Shown one piece after another: positions 43,986-52,018 of a stretch of DNA of 64,000 nt; the first letter of the stretch is position 1; the number at the start of each line of letters is the position of its first letter. A program made the position numbers and the translations under genes. The stretch is taken from positions 62,001-126,000 of the forward strand of contig CAZBHS010000010.1 of assembly GCA_964491915.1 (NCBI GenBank), written 5' to 3'. The notes beneath the pieces were generated by a model that saw only the letters and a list, made by a program, of their open reading frames with translations, ran no database searches and was not told the origin of the DNA. This DNA comes from JAHELQ01 sp964491915 (GTDB lineage Bacteria > Acidobacteriota > Aminicenantia > UBA2199).

Positions 43986-44189
43986 TTAATCGTCGATATT
44001 ATCTTCATAATAATCGTCTTCCTTACTTTCCAGCCTATCCTTCAAAACCTTGATGAATAGGATCCCGATTCCCAGAATCGCCACCAAACCGATAATTCCC
44101 CAGGGCTCAGCGGCAACCATGCCGAAAATCATCGCCCCAATCCACACAACCGCCACAATGCCCAACAATAAATACCCAATCACTTCCAT
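43986..44189 (-). CDS. Small two-helix membrane protein
   Basis: A 67-residue protein with two hydrophobic helices at about 5-26 and 30-49 (GMVAAEPWGIIGLVAILGIG) and an acidic tail (ESKEDDYYEDNIDD). GGAGG lies 7 bases before the ATG. It is 9 bases upstream of the UPF0145 gene, and this pairing suggests an interaction. No family name. Confidence 0.75.
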   Translation of the reverse strand: MEVIGYLLLGIVAVVWIGAMIFGMVAAEPWGIIGLVAILGIGILFIKVLKDRLESKEDDYYEDNIDD

Positions 44190-44289
44190 GCAAACCTCCA
44201 GATTCTCATCTTCCTTTTCCTACTACTATTATACCAAATTCTCCGCCGCTAAGTTTCCTAAATTGGTGAAAAAAAGTACCGGCGAGCGC

Positions 44290-44484
44290 TGCTTTTGTGG
44301 CGTTTTGGCGATGCCATGTGGCGCGACAGGAACTGCCTGTGGTGGATTGCGCATGAATCGTGGCGTTGCGGGTATTTTTCGTGGCGAATGGCGCACGCAC
44401 TGTGGCGAATGGCGCACGGATTGTGGCGAATGGCGCGCAAATTGTGGCGAATGGCGCGCAAATTGTTGTGAATCGCGCCCGCAT
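44290..44484. repeat. 21-bp minisatellite
   Basis: Five regular units of 21 bases run from 44380 to 44484, consensus TGTGGCGAATGGCGCRCRNAT, with two identical units (44422-44463). Looser copies extend back to about 44290. The unit is a multiple of three, so several frames of both strands stay open and encode 7-residue repeats; these are not genes in my view. It fills most of the 409-bp gap between 44189 and 44599. Confidence 0.9.
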
Positions 44485-44561
44485 CATGGCGGCTCACTCA
44501 CATACTGAGGTGAATTCCAGAAGAAAAAGCAGGGGACAGGTGGCTAAAAATAGGAGGGTTG

Positions 44562-44590
44562 TTGCTAAATGGGCCTGTAAACCGTATAAT
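44562..44590 (+). promoter_or_regulatory. Promoter of the AAA/PD-(D/E)XK gene, leaderless
   Basis: TTGCTA (44562-44567), 17 bases, consensus TATAAT (44585-44590), then 8 bases to the ATG at 44599. Confidence 0.65.
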
Positions 44591-44598
44591 AGTAGGCA

Positions 44599-46170
44599 AT
44601 GGAAAAAAAATTGCCGCTTGGGATTCAGACCTTCCGCGATGTCATCGACGAGGACTATCTCTATATCGATAAGACCAAAAAAATTTACGAATTACTGACT
44701 GGGGGAGGGAAATATTTCTTTTTGGCCCGGCCCCGGAGGTTCGGTAAGTCATTGTTGGTCTCTACCCTCAAGGAGATTTTCAGCGGCAATCGAGAATTGT
44801 TCGAAGGATTGTGGATCTATGACAATCTGGATTGGAGACCACATCCGGTGATTCATCTGGATTTGACAACATTGGTCTACGATAACCACAAACTATTGGC
44901 CCAATCCCTGGAAAAGGCGTTGCAAAAAATCGGCGACATCCACCAAATAACCCTCACCTCCATGAATTACAAAACCCAGTTGATCGAGCTGATCGAGAAG
45001 CTGTCGCTCAAAGGGAAGGTGGCGATACTTGTGGATGAATACGATAAGCCCATCATCGACAAAATCGATGAACCGGATGTGGTGCTGAAAAACCGTGAAG
45101 TACTCCGGGATTTTTATTCTGCGCTGAAAGCCGCGGACCAATTTGTCACATTCGTTTTTCTGACCGGTGTCTCGAAATTCTCCCGGGTGTCGGTGTTTTC
45201 CGGCCTCAACAACCTGAACGATATTACCCACGATTCAGCCTTCGCAACGTTGCTTGGCTACACCCAGGAAGAGTTGGAACATTATTTCGGCGGCATGATC
45301 CAACGCATGGAGCAAGCGCTCGATATAGGTCACGAAGATCTTTTAGCGGAGATCAAAAATTGGTACAACGGCTATTCCTGGGACGGACGGCAATGTGTGT
45401 ACAATCCCTTCTCGATTCTCAGCTTCTTCAAAAAAGAAACCTTCGACAACTTCTGGTTTTCCACCGGTACACCCACGTTCCTGATCAAATTGATCCGCTC
45501 CAAAAAGGTAGAAATCTCAGACTTCGAAAACAAAACAACCGATAACTCAGTATTCGATAGTTTTGACATTGACCGGCTGTCAGTAGTCCCCTTGCTTCTG
45601 CAGACCGGATATTTGACAGTCAAAGATGTCGAAAAAGTCTCGATTCGCAACCGCTACACCCTCGCATACCCAAACATGGAAGTCAAAGAGGCGTTCCTCA
45701 AATATCTCCTGGCGGATTTCTCAGACACTCCGGTGTACGAAACCGGCGGTAGGATTCTTGATTTGGTGCAAATCCTCTTGAATGATGATATCGATGGCTT
45801 CTTCGCGAAGATGAAATCGATATTCGCCTCGATCCCCTACAATATGTTTGTGTCAGACCGGGAAGGCTATTACCAGTCGGTGGTCTATCTTGCCCTCAGC
45901 CTGGTAGGTATGAACATAACTTCCGAAGTCCAGACCAATACAGGAAGAATCGATGCAGTCATCGAAACCGGCGAACGGATCATCATCATGGAATTCAAAT
46001 TAGGCGGCCCGGAAGAAGCTCTGATGCAAATCAAGGACAAAGAGTACCATCTTCCCTATATCCACAAAAACAAACCCATCACCCTCATTGGAGTTGGATT
46101 CGACAAAACATCCCGCAATATCTCAGGATATCTCAGCGAAGACTTTAGTCCATCCAGCGATTCTCGCTGA
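44599..46170 (+). CDS. AAA-ATPase-like/PD-(D/E)XK nuclease superfamily protein
   Basis: A 523-residue cytoplasmic protein of the AAA_ATPase-like (pfam09820) plus PD-(D/E)XK type. It starts LPLGIQTFRDVIDEDYLYID and has the P-loop variant ARPRRFGKSLLVSTL (an RRFGKS loop rather than GxxxxGK), a Walker-B-like VAILVDEYDKPI and FVFLTGVSKFSRVS. The C-terminus carries the nuclease core GRIDAVIETGERIIIMEFKL (Asp, Glu, Lys). Such genes occur in many copies in Bacteroidetes and anaerobes and behave like mobile or selfish elements. It lies alone behind a minisatellite. Confidence 0.92.
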   Translation: MEKKLPLGIQTFRDVIDEDYLYIDKTKKIYELLTGGGKYFFLARPRRFGKSLLVSTLKEIFSGNRELFEGLWIYDNLDWRPHPVIHLDLTTLVYDNHKLLAQSLEKALQKIGDIHQITLTSMNYKTQLIELIEKLSLKGKVAILVDEYDKPIIDKIDEPDVVLKNREVLRDFYSALKAADQFVTFVFLTGVSKFSRVSVFSGLNNLNDITHDSAFATLLGYTQEELEHYFGGMIQRMEQALDIGHEDLLAEIKNWYNGYSWDGRQCVYNPFSILSFFKKETFDNFWFSTGTPTFLIKLIRSKKVEISDFENKTTDNSVFDSFDIDRLSVVPLLLQTGYLTVKDVEKVSIRNRYTLAYPNMEVKEAFLKYLLADFSDTPVYETGGRILDLVQILLNDDIDGFFAKMKSIFASIPYNMFVSDREGYYQSVVYLALSLVGMNITSEVQTNTGRIDAVIETGERIIIMEFKLGGPEEALMQIKDKEYHLPYIHKNKPITLIGVGFDKTSRNISGYLSEDFSPSSDSR

Positions 46171-46244
46171 ATTGAATTAATTGATCAATTTCATGTTGTA
46201 AGTCTTTTTTGGGAAAAATTAGGGGGCAGGCGCGGCGATCTTTT

Positions 46245-46273
46245 TTGATTTTTGTGGATTTTAACGCTAAATA
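46245..46273 (+). promoter_or_regulatory. Possible promoter of the first metallophosphoesterase gene
   Basis: TTGATT (46245-46250), 17 bases, TAAATA (46268-46273). Confidence 0.45.
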
Positions 46274-46309
46274 TATAAGTAATAAAGTATCTTTATGGGG
46301 AGGTAAACG

Positions 46310-47398
46310 ATGAAAGTGATCTTTAATCTTGCAAAGAATGTTTTATGGAATTTTCCTGTGGACCTCATTTCGCCGGGGAGTCGCACGAAAAAGCGTTTAA
46401 AAGAAGATTCAGAGGGTGGGGGGCAGTTTGCCTTCGATGCCCAAAAGGACAAACTCATTGTGTTCAGCGATTTGCATCGCGGGATTCGAAAAGAGAGGGG
46501 AGACCGTTTCAACACTAATGCGGGTCTCTACAAGGAGGCGTTAGTACATTATCTAAAGAATGGATACCGTCTGGTTCTCCTCGGCGATGTCGAGGAAGGC
46601 TGGGGGTATTGGGGTGAGATGGATAAGATCTTCGCCAGCTACAAAGATGTCTTAGATCTCGAAAGAGAGTTCATTAAAGAGGGACGCTATTACCGGGTCT
46701 ATGGTAATCATGACGACTATTGGCGTAAACCGGGACGGGTGAACAAGTTCTTCAATCAAGATCCTCAGATTGCGAACAAAATTCAGGCATATCCGGCGGT
46801 GACATTCAATGACAACGGCAACAAAATCGTGATGGTGCATGGTTGTCAGGGGCATAATTTCCAGGATGTTGGAGATGCTCTGGCCCGGTTCTTTGTTCAT
46901 CTCAAAGTTGATGTTTTTAAATGTAAGACCAAAAAACATCCCATCGAGCGTAGAAAAAAAATGCGGAAGCAAGAAGAGCGAGTTTTCAATTGGGCGAACG
47001 AGAAAAAGTCGATGGTAGTAATGGGTCATACCCATACGATTTATTTCAACTCCTTGCCCAACTCCTATTTTGAAGACCGCCGCATAACCAATTTCAAGAA
47101 AAAGCTGAGTAAAAAAATCTCCGATATAGAACGGAAGGAAACAGAGGATAACATCCGGATTCTAAAGGAGATAACCGGTTTAATTAACGAGCAGCGAAAG
47201 CAGATCAAAGAGAAAGGCGAAGGTGTCGCTCCGGGAGTTTTTAATTCCGGGAACTGCTGCGTAAGCGAAAAAGAGATTTCCGGCATCGAAATAGCTGACG
47301 GGGAAGTCCGCCTGGTGTTCTGGGAAAAAGATCCTACATTACGGGAGGTAGTGGAAAAGGAGTCTCTCGAAAAAATCTTCAAAACAATCCACAAATAA
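46310..47398 (+). CDS. Calcineurin-like metallophosphoesterase (tandem copy 1)
   Basis: A 362-residue protein. Metal motifs: LIVFSDLHRG, LLGDVEEGWG (the usual GDxxD/N is GDxxE), VYGNHDDYW, MVHGCQGHNF and MGHTHTIYF. The end has the unusual conserved block GVFNSGNCCVSEKEISGIEI, with adjacent Cys, found again in copy 2. Long Lys/Glu-rich helices at 200-225 and 255-300 separate the parts. Substrate unknown. The ATG has GGGGAGG upstream. It is 105 bases before its paralogue and has its own promoter. Confidence 0.88.
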   Translation: MKVIFNLAKNVLWNFPVDLISPGSRTKKRLKEDSEGGGQFAFDAQKDKLIVFSDLHRGIRKERGDRFNTNAGLYKEALVHYLKNGYRLVLLGDVEEGWGYWGEMDKIFASYKDVLDLEREFIKEGRYYRVYGNHDDYWRKPGRVNKFFNQDPQIANKIQAYPAVTFNDNGNKIVMVHGCQGHNFQDVGDALARFFVHLKVDVFKCKTKKHPIERRKKMRKQEERVFNWANEKKSMVVMGHTHTIYFNSLPNSYFEDRRITNFKKKLSKKISDIERKETEDNIRILKEITGLINEQRKQIKEKGEGVAPGVFNSGNCCVSEKEISGIEIADGEVRLVFWEKDPTLREVVEKESLEKIFKTIHK

Positions 47399-47436
47399 AT
47401 CTATATCCGATGAAGGGGGGCAATGCTTGTTTGCCG

Positions 47437-47465
47437 TTGACTTTCGTTTGGTTTTGGCTTAAATT
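47437..47465 (+). promoter_or_regulatory. Promoter of the second metallophosphoesterase gene
   Basis: TTGACT (47437-47442), 17 bases, TAAATT (47460-47465). Confidence 0.5.
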
Positions 47466-47503
47466 GTAGGGAGTTGGAACAATATTTTTTTGGAGGGTAC
47501 TCG

Positions 47504-48601
47504 ATGAAGATAATCTTCAATTTGGTGAAGGATCTTTTGTACAATCCGCTCGAGGACTTGGTCGCGCCTGGGAAGCGGACTTCGCGGAGGATGAGTGAGG
47601 ATATTGCGAACGCGGGGCGGTTTGCGTTTGACGCCAAACAGGACAAGATTGTGGTGTTTAGCGATTTGCACCGGGGGGCGCGGCACGAAGAGGTGGACCG
47701 GTTCAGGTCGAATGTAAAGATTTATTATGACGCGTTGCAGTATTATTACCGGGAAGGTTACAAGCTGGTTCTTCTGGGGGATGTCGAGGAGGGCTGGGGA
47801 TCCGGGAACCGGATGGACCGGATATTCGATAGTTATAAAGAGGTTGCAGGTATCGAGAGACAGTTCATTGACGAGGGCCGGTATTTTAGGGTGTACGGCA
47901 ATCACGACGATTTCTGGCGCAAGCCCAATCGGGTGGACAAGTATTTTAACGGCGATCCGGCCTCGGAGAACAACGTCAAGGTCTACCCGGCGTTGGTGTT
48001 TGAAGACAACGGCAATCATATTCTTATGGTCCACGGCTGCCAGGGCCACAACATGCGGGACGTTGGCGACGCGTTGGCGCGATTTGTTGTGTATACCAAG
48101 TTTGACGCGTTGAAAATAAAATCCAAAAAGAAGGCGATCAAGCGTGAAGATGAGATGCGTAAGCAGGAGAAGCGGATTCTCAAATGGGCCGATAAGAAGA
48201 AATATATGGTCATCATGGGACACACCCATACCATCTACTTTAAATCGTTGCCCAAGGAGTATTTCGAAGAACAGGCCATTGACCACTATAAAGAGTTGCT
48301 GGTGAAGACCGATTTCGGATTGGAGCGGGATAAATACAAAGCCAACATTATGCTTTTGGAAGAGTTGGCCGCGGGAATCAAAGCTACCAGATTGGACATC
48401 GAGGAAGGTGTCGATGGAGGCTCGCCCGGAGTCTTCAATTCCGGGAATTGCTGCGTGAGCGACAAAGAGATCTCCGGCATCGAGATCGCAGATGGCAAGA
48501 TCCGCCTGGTGTTCTGGAAAAAGGGACGGGCAATGGCTGAGGTGGAGGAAGAGGAAGCTCTCGATAAGATATTCGAGGCCATCCACCGGCAAGCTGAATA
48601 A
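47504..48601 (+). CDS. Calcineurin-like metallophosphoesterase (tandem copy 2)
   Basis: A 365-residue paralogue of the preceding protein, similar along its whole length. It has VVFSDLHRGARHEE, GDVEEGWGSG, VYGNHDDFWRKPNRVD, MVHGCQGHNMRDVGDALARF, MGHTHTIYF and GVFNSGNCCVSDKEISGIEI. The start ATG 47504 was preferred to 47474 because GGAGG lies 7 bases ahead of it. A direct tandem duplication with separate promoters suggests the copies are used under different conditions. Substrate unknown. Confidence 0.88.
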   Translation: MKIIFNLVKDLLYNPLEDLVAPGKRTSRRMSEDIANAGRFAFDAKQDKIVVFSDLHRGARHEEVDRFRSNVKIYYDALQYYYREGYKLVLLGDVEEGWGSGNRMDRIFDSYKEVAGIERQFIDEGRYFRVYGNHDDFWRKPNRVDKYFNGDPASENNVKVYPALVFEDNGNHILMVHGCQGHNMRDVGDALARFVVYTKFDALKIKSKKKAIKREDEMRKQEKRILKWADKKKYMVIMGHTHTIYFKSLPKEYFEEQAIDHYKELLVKTDFGLERDKYKANIMLLEELAAGIKATRLDIEEGVDGGSPGVFNSGNCCVSDKEISGIEIADGKIRLVFWKKGRAMAEVEEEEALDKIFEAIHRQAE

Positions 48602-48630
48602 ATAATTCCGTTGATTGTCACGTTGCCCAC

Positions 48631-48659
48631 TTGTGTGGGAGTGGAGCCTTCATTATAAT
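48631..48659 (+). promoter_or_regulatory. Promoter of the addAB-like operon
   Basis: TTGTGT (48631-48636), 17 bases, consensus TATAAT (48654-48659). Confidence 0.65.
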
Positions 48660-48691
48660 GTAGGTAGAATTTTACGATAAAGAGGACATGC

Positions 48692-51600
48692 ATGGGTGAG
48701 CGAGTTTTGAAATTGGAGGCCAGCGCCGGGTCGGGGAAGACCTACCGGTTGACGCTGGAGTATTTGATTCGGTTGTTCCGGTTGTTCGCCGGATTGAAGC
48801 GGCAGAAAGGGAGCCGGGCCGAGGCGCCGCGGATTTTGGCGTCGGTGTTGGCGATTACGTTTACCAACAAGGCGGCGGGGGAGATGAAGGAACGAATTCT
48901 CGGTCGTCTCAAAGTTTTCGCCCTCCATCGCAAAGGGCACCCGTTGCCGGAAGGGGACGCTCGATTTTTAACCGAACTGGCGCAGCAGTGTTCGCTTGAG
49001 CCGGATCTCATTCTTCAATTATCCGAATTTGTGTTGGATGCCATTATCGTCAATTACAACGATTTTTCCGTCAAGACCATTGACTCGCTGATGAGCGCTG
49101 TTGTGAAGGTGATTTCGCCGGATTTGGACCTGCCGCCGGATTTTGAGGTTCAGGTGGACGCCGGACGGGACTTGCGGCAGAACGCGCTGCTCTACCTCGA
49201 AGAACTCTGCGACCATGATTGGGGACAGGTAGAGGAATTTCTAAAAGATCTCCAGGACATCGAACCGCTGAAGAATTGGCGGGTGGAGCAAGAGATGATC
49301 GGTCTCCTGGTCTATTTGCACCGTCTGTCCATGAACCGGGATTTCGATGATATCGATGTGCCGGTGCTCAGGCACGTGCAGGAAGAGGTGGCCAAAGCCG
49401 CCGCCCTGACCAAAACCGCGCTCGCCAATTGGGTGGCGTTGGCTCGATCCGAACCGGCGAAAAAAGGCATTAACAGTCATATCAATGGTACTAGAGTAAA
49501 GGATTCGACTGTCCAGGCCATGGAGAAATTTATCGCTTCGGCTCAACTCTTGAGCGGTTTGCCGGCGGTGATCGACAAAGCGGTGTTCAAGCAGGAAGAA
49601 GCGGATGTGCTGCTGAAAAAAGGGGCGCCGGATGAGTTTAGGCTCCGGTTCGGCGAACTGTTTCGCGCTGCCAAGAAGCACCTCTCGGGTTTGGTGTTTT
49701 TGACCGCCGAGTACCGGGTTCTCAATGTCAGCCGTTTTTACAGCGGTTTTGTGAACTTTCGCAAGCGAGAGCGCAAGACTGTGTTTGTGGAAGAATTCTC
49801 CCGTACCATTCGCTCCCGCTTCGAAGAGTGGCAACAATCGGCATTGCCCTATATTTATTTGAAATTGAGCGACCGCTTCCGCCATTTTCTGTTCGATGAA
49901 TTTCAAGATACCAGCGAATTGCAATTCAAAGCCCTCACCCCTTTGATCGATGAAGCTCTGCCTTCGGACGAGGAGAGCGCTCTCTTTATCGTCGGGGACC
50001 GCAAACAGGCGATTTACCGCTGGCGGGGAGGGAATTCGGAACTCATGGATGAGCAACGGCTGCGCAGCGAGATTCCGTCGCTGGAGTTGGTGAATCCAAA
50101 TCCCTTCACCCACACGTTGGATAAAAACTGGCGCAGCCTTGATGTCATCATCGACTTCAACAACAATTTCTGGGATCCCGAGGCCCTGGCGGCCACGCTT
50201 CCCTCCGAGTCCATGCTCAAGCCGGTGCGAGAGAACTTCGAGAACTTCTTCCAGGAGTCAACAGGAGCCGGAACTCCGCAGCGCGGCTATGTCAATATCA
50301 CGGTCCGCGCAAAAGATGACGGGGATCAAGATGACGAGGATAGCCTCACGGTGAAGGAAACGCTTCACGGGGAGATTCTCGGTATGGTGAATACCGCTCG
50401 GGACAAGGGGTACGAAGGCTCCGATATCGCCGTATTGGTGCGCAAGAATTCCGACGGCCGCGGTGTGATCAAATATTTGGCGGAGCATGGGATTCCCGCC
50501 ATATCCGACGAATCCCTGTTCCTGGATTCTTCGCCTCTGGTGAACGAGATTGTCTCGTTCTTGCGGTTTTTAGACTTTCCGCCGGACAATTTGAATTTTT
50601 ATACCTTTATTACCGGTTCTATCTTCGGCAAAGCCGCCGAAGAGCGGTTCGGGGAAGAGTGGGCGGCGTTTCAGGAGACGATGCTTGTCTGCGTCGGCAA
50701 GAAAGAGCTCTTTTACAAACGGTTTCAGCGGCATTGTCCCAATTTGTGGCGTGAGCTGGTGGAACCATTTTTCAAGGCTGTGGGTTTTTTGGCGGTTTAT
50801 GATCTGTATCAGGACATTCTGCAGGTCTTCCGGGCGCTGCGTCATTTCGCCGATTCCACCCTCTTTTTCTTGAGCTTCGGCAATCTGCTCCATCAATTGG
50901 AACAAAAAGAGGTGAGCTCCATCTCGTTGTTCATTGACGAGTGGGAGCGGATGAAACGGGGCGAAGGCGGACGGTACGCGGTGGACATGCCGGAAGAGAA
51001 TGAACGGATCCGGGTCATGACCCTGCACAAGGCCAAAGGGCTGGAATTCCCGGTGGTGATTCTACCCCTCAGCGAAACCTCCTCGCCGGTGGAGCGGCCG
51101 ATGTTCCTGGAGAATGGACGCCTCTTCCATATCACCAAACACGACGCCGCCCTCAACAAACAATTGCGGAAGATCTACCTCGACGAGGTGCAAAAAGCCG
51201 CGTTGGATGTATTGAATTTGTATTATGTCGGCTTTACCCGGGCCAAAGAGGCGTTGCTCATCCCGGTGGTGTTGAAAAAACCGCCTGCCAAATCCAAGAA
51301 GGACGATCCCTTCAAGAAACTGGGCAATTTCGCCCATGTGGTGCTGCGCCATCCGGCGGTGAAGATCGTCAACGACGATGAAGATGACAATACCGGTGAA
51401 GGGGATACTGGGGTGGAGGAGATTAGAGAGTTCGGGACCTTCAGCCCCAAAGAGGAAAAAGAGGCAGCGGCGGCAGAGCCGCCGCTTCTGGATGTGGCCC
51501 CCAAAAAAGTACTCACCTCCCATTGGCAGCGCGACTTCCTGGTGTTTTCCGGAACGCCGGAGGAGAAGGTTCCCCAAAGCGAGGCTATCGAGAGGGGTGA

Positions 51601-52018
51601 ACTGTTCCACCGGGTGATGGCCCGGATCCGGGATTTTGAGGACAGGAGCCGGGTGCAAGGGGAAGTGGAGAGGATTGTCAAGCAGGTTGGGGCGCCGCCT
51701 TATATGACCCGCTGGATTACGAAATTTATTTGCCACGATACGGTTTTCCCCTTCTTTAATGGGGGGTATCGTGTGCTGAACGAACAAGAGGTGGTGTCTG
51801 TGGCGGGGGATGACCCTGTGCTGCGGCGCATCGACCGGATGCTGGTGGGCGAGGACGAGGTACTGGTGGTGGAATATAAAACCGGCAGCGACAAATTGCC
51901 CCAATATAGGGAGCAGGTGCTTGAATATGTGGATATCGTGACCTCGATTTACGAAGGCAAGGCTGTGCGGCCGTTCCTTGCCTATCCCGATCTACTGGAA
52001 GTGGAGGAAGTACAATGA
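48692..52018 (+). CDS. UvrD-type helicase-nuclease, AddA/RecB-like
   Basis: A 1108-residue protein for double-strand break repair. Superfamily 1 helicase motifs: LEASAGSGKTYRLTLEYL (Walker A near the N-terminus), LAITFTNKAAGEM, FLFDEFQDTSE (Walker B), IVGDRKQAIYRWRGG, RVMTLHKAKGLEFPVVIL and LYYVGFTRAKEALLIP. The C-terminal PD-(D/E)XK nuclease is visible as RIDRMLVGEDEVLVVEYKTG. With the AddB-like protein downstream, it forms the pair that unwinds and resects broken DNA ends. AGAGGA precedes the ATG. The overlap of 4 bases (ATGA) with the next gene indicates translational coupling. Confidence 0.93.
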   Translation: MGERVLKLEASAGSGKTYRLTLEYLIRLFRLFAGLKRQKGSRAEAPRILASVLAITFTNKAAGEMKERILGRLKVFALHRKGHPLPEGDARFLTELAQQCSLEPDLILQLSEFVLDAIIVNYNDFSVKTIDSLMSAVVKVISPDLDLPPDFEVQVDAGRDLRQNALLYLEELCDHDWGQVEEFLKDLQDIEPLKNWRVEQEMIGLLVYLHRLSMNRDFDDIDVPVLRHVQEEVAKAAALTKTALANWVALARSEPAKKGINSHINGTRVKDSTVQAMEKFIASAQLLSGLPAVIDKAVFKQEEADVLLKKGAPDEFRLRFGELFRAAKKHLSGLVFLTAEYRVLNVSRFYSGFVNFRKRERKTVFVEEFSRTIRSRFEEWQQSALPYIYLKLSDRFRHFLFDEFQDTSELQFKALTPLIDEALPSDEESALFIVGDRKQAIYRWRGGNSELMDEQRLRSEIPSLELVNPNPFTHTLDKNWRSLDVIIDFNNNFWDPEALAATLPSESMLKPVRENFENFFQESTGAGTPQRGYVNITVRAKDDGDQDDEDSLTVKETLHGEILGMVNTARDKGYEGSDIAVLVRKNSDGRGVIKYLAEHGIPAISDESLFLDSSPLVNEIVSFLRFLDFPPDNLNFYTFITGSIFGKAAEERFGEEWAAFQETMLVCVGKKELFYKRFQRHCPNLWRELVEPFFKAVGFLAVYDLYQDILQVFRALRHFADSTLFFLSFGNLLHQLEQKEVSSISLFIDEWERMKRGEGGRYAVDMPEENERIRVMTLHKAKGLEFPVVILPLSETSSPVERPMFLENGRLFHITKHDAALNKQLRKIYLDEVQKAALDVLNLYYVGFTRAKEALLIPVVLKKPPAKSKKDDPFKKLGNFAHVVLRHPAVKIVNDDEDDNTGEGDTGVEEIREFGTFSPKEEKEAAAAEPPLLDVAPKKVLTSHWQRDFLVFSGTPEEKVPQSEAIERGELFHRVMARIRDFEDRSRVQGEVERIVKQVGAPPYMTRWITKFICHDTVFPFFNGGYRVLNEQEVVSVAGDDPVLRRIDRMLVGEDEVLVVEYKTGSDKLPQYREQVLEYVDIVTSIYEGKAVRPFLAYPDLLEVEEVQ

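Noticed and set aside
44380..44484. Repeat array as a CRISPR
   Set aside because: Units are contiguous 21-mers without spacers, and no cas gene is in the window.
44206..44510. Overlapping ORFs on both strands in the repeat
   Set aside because: They are open only because the repeat length is a multiple of three; no ribosome binding site or family similarity.
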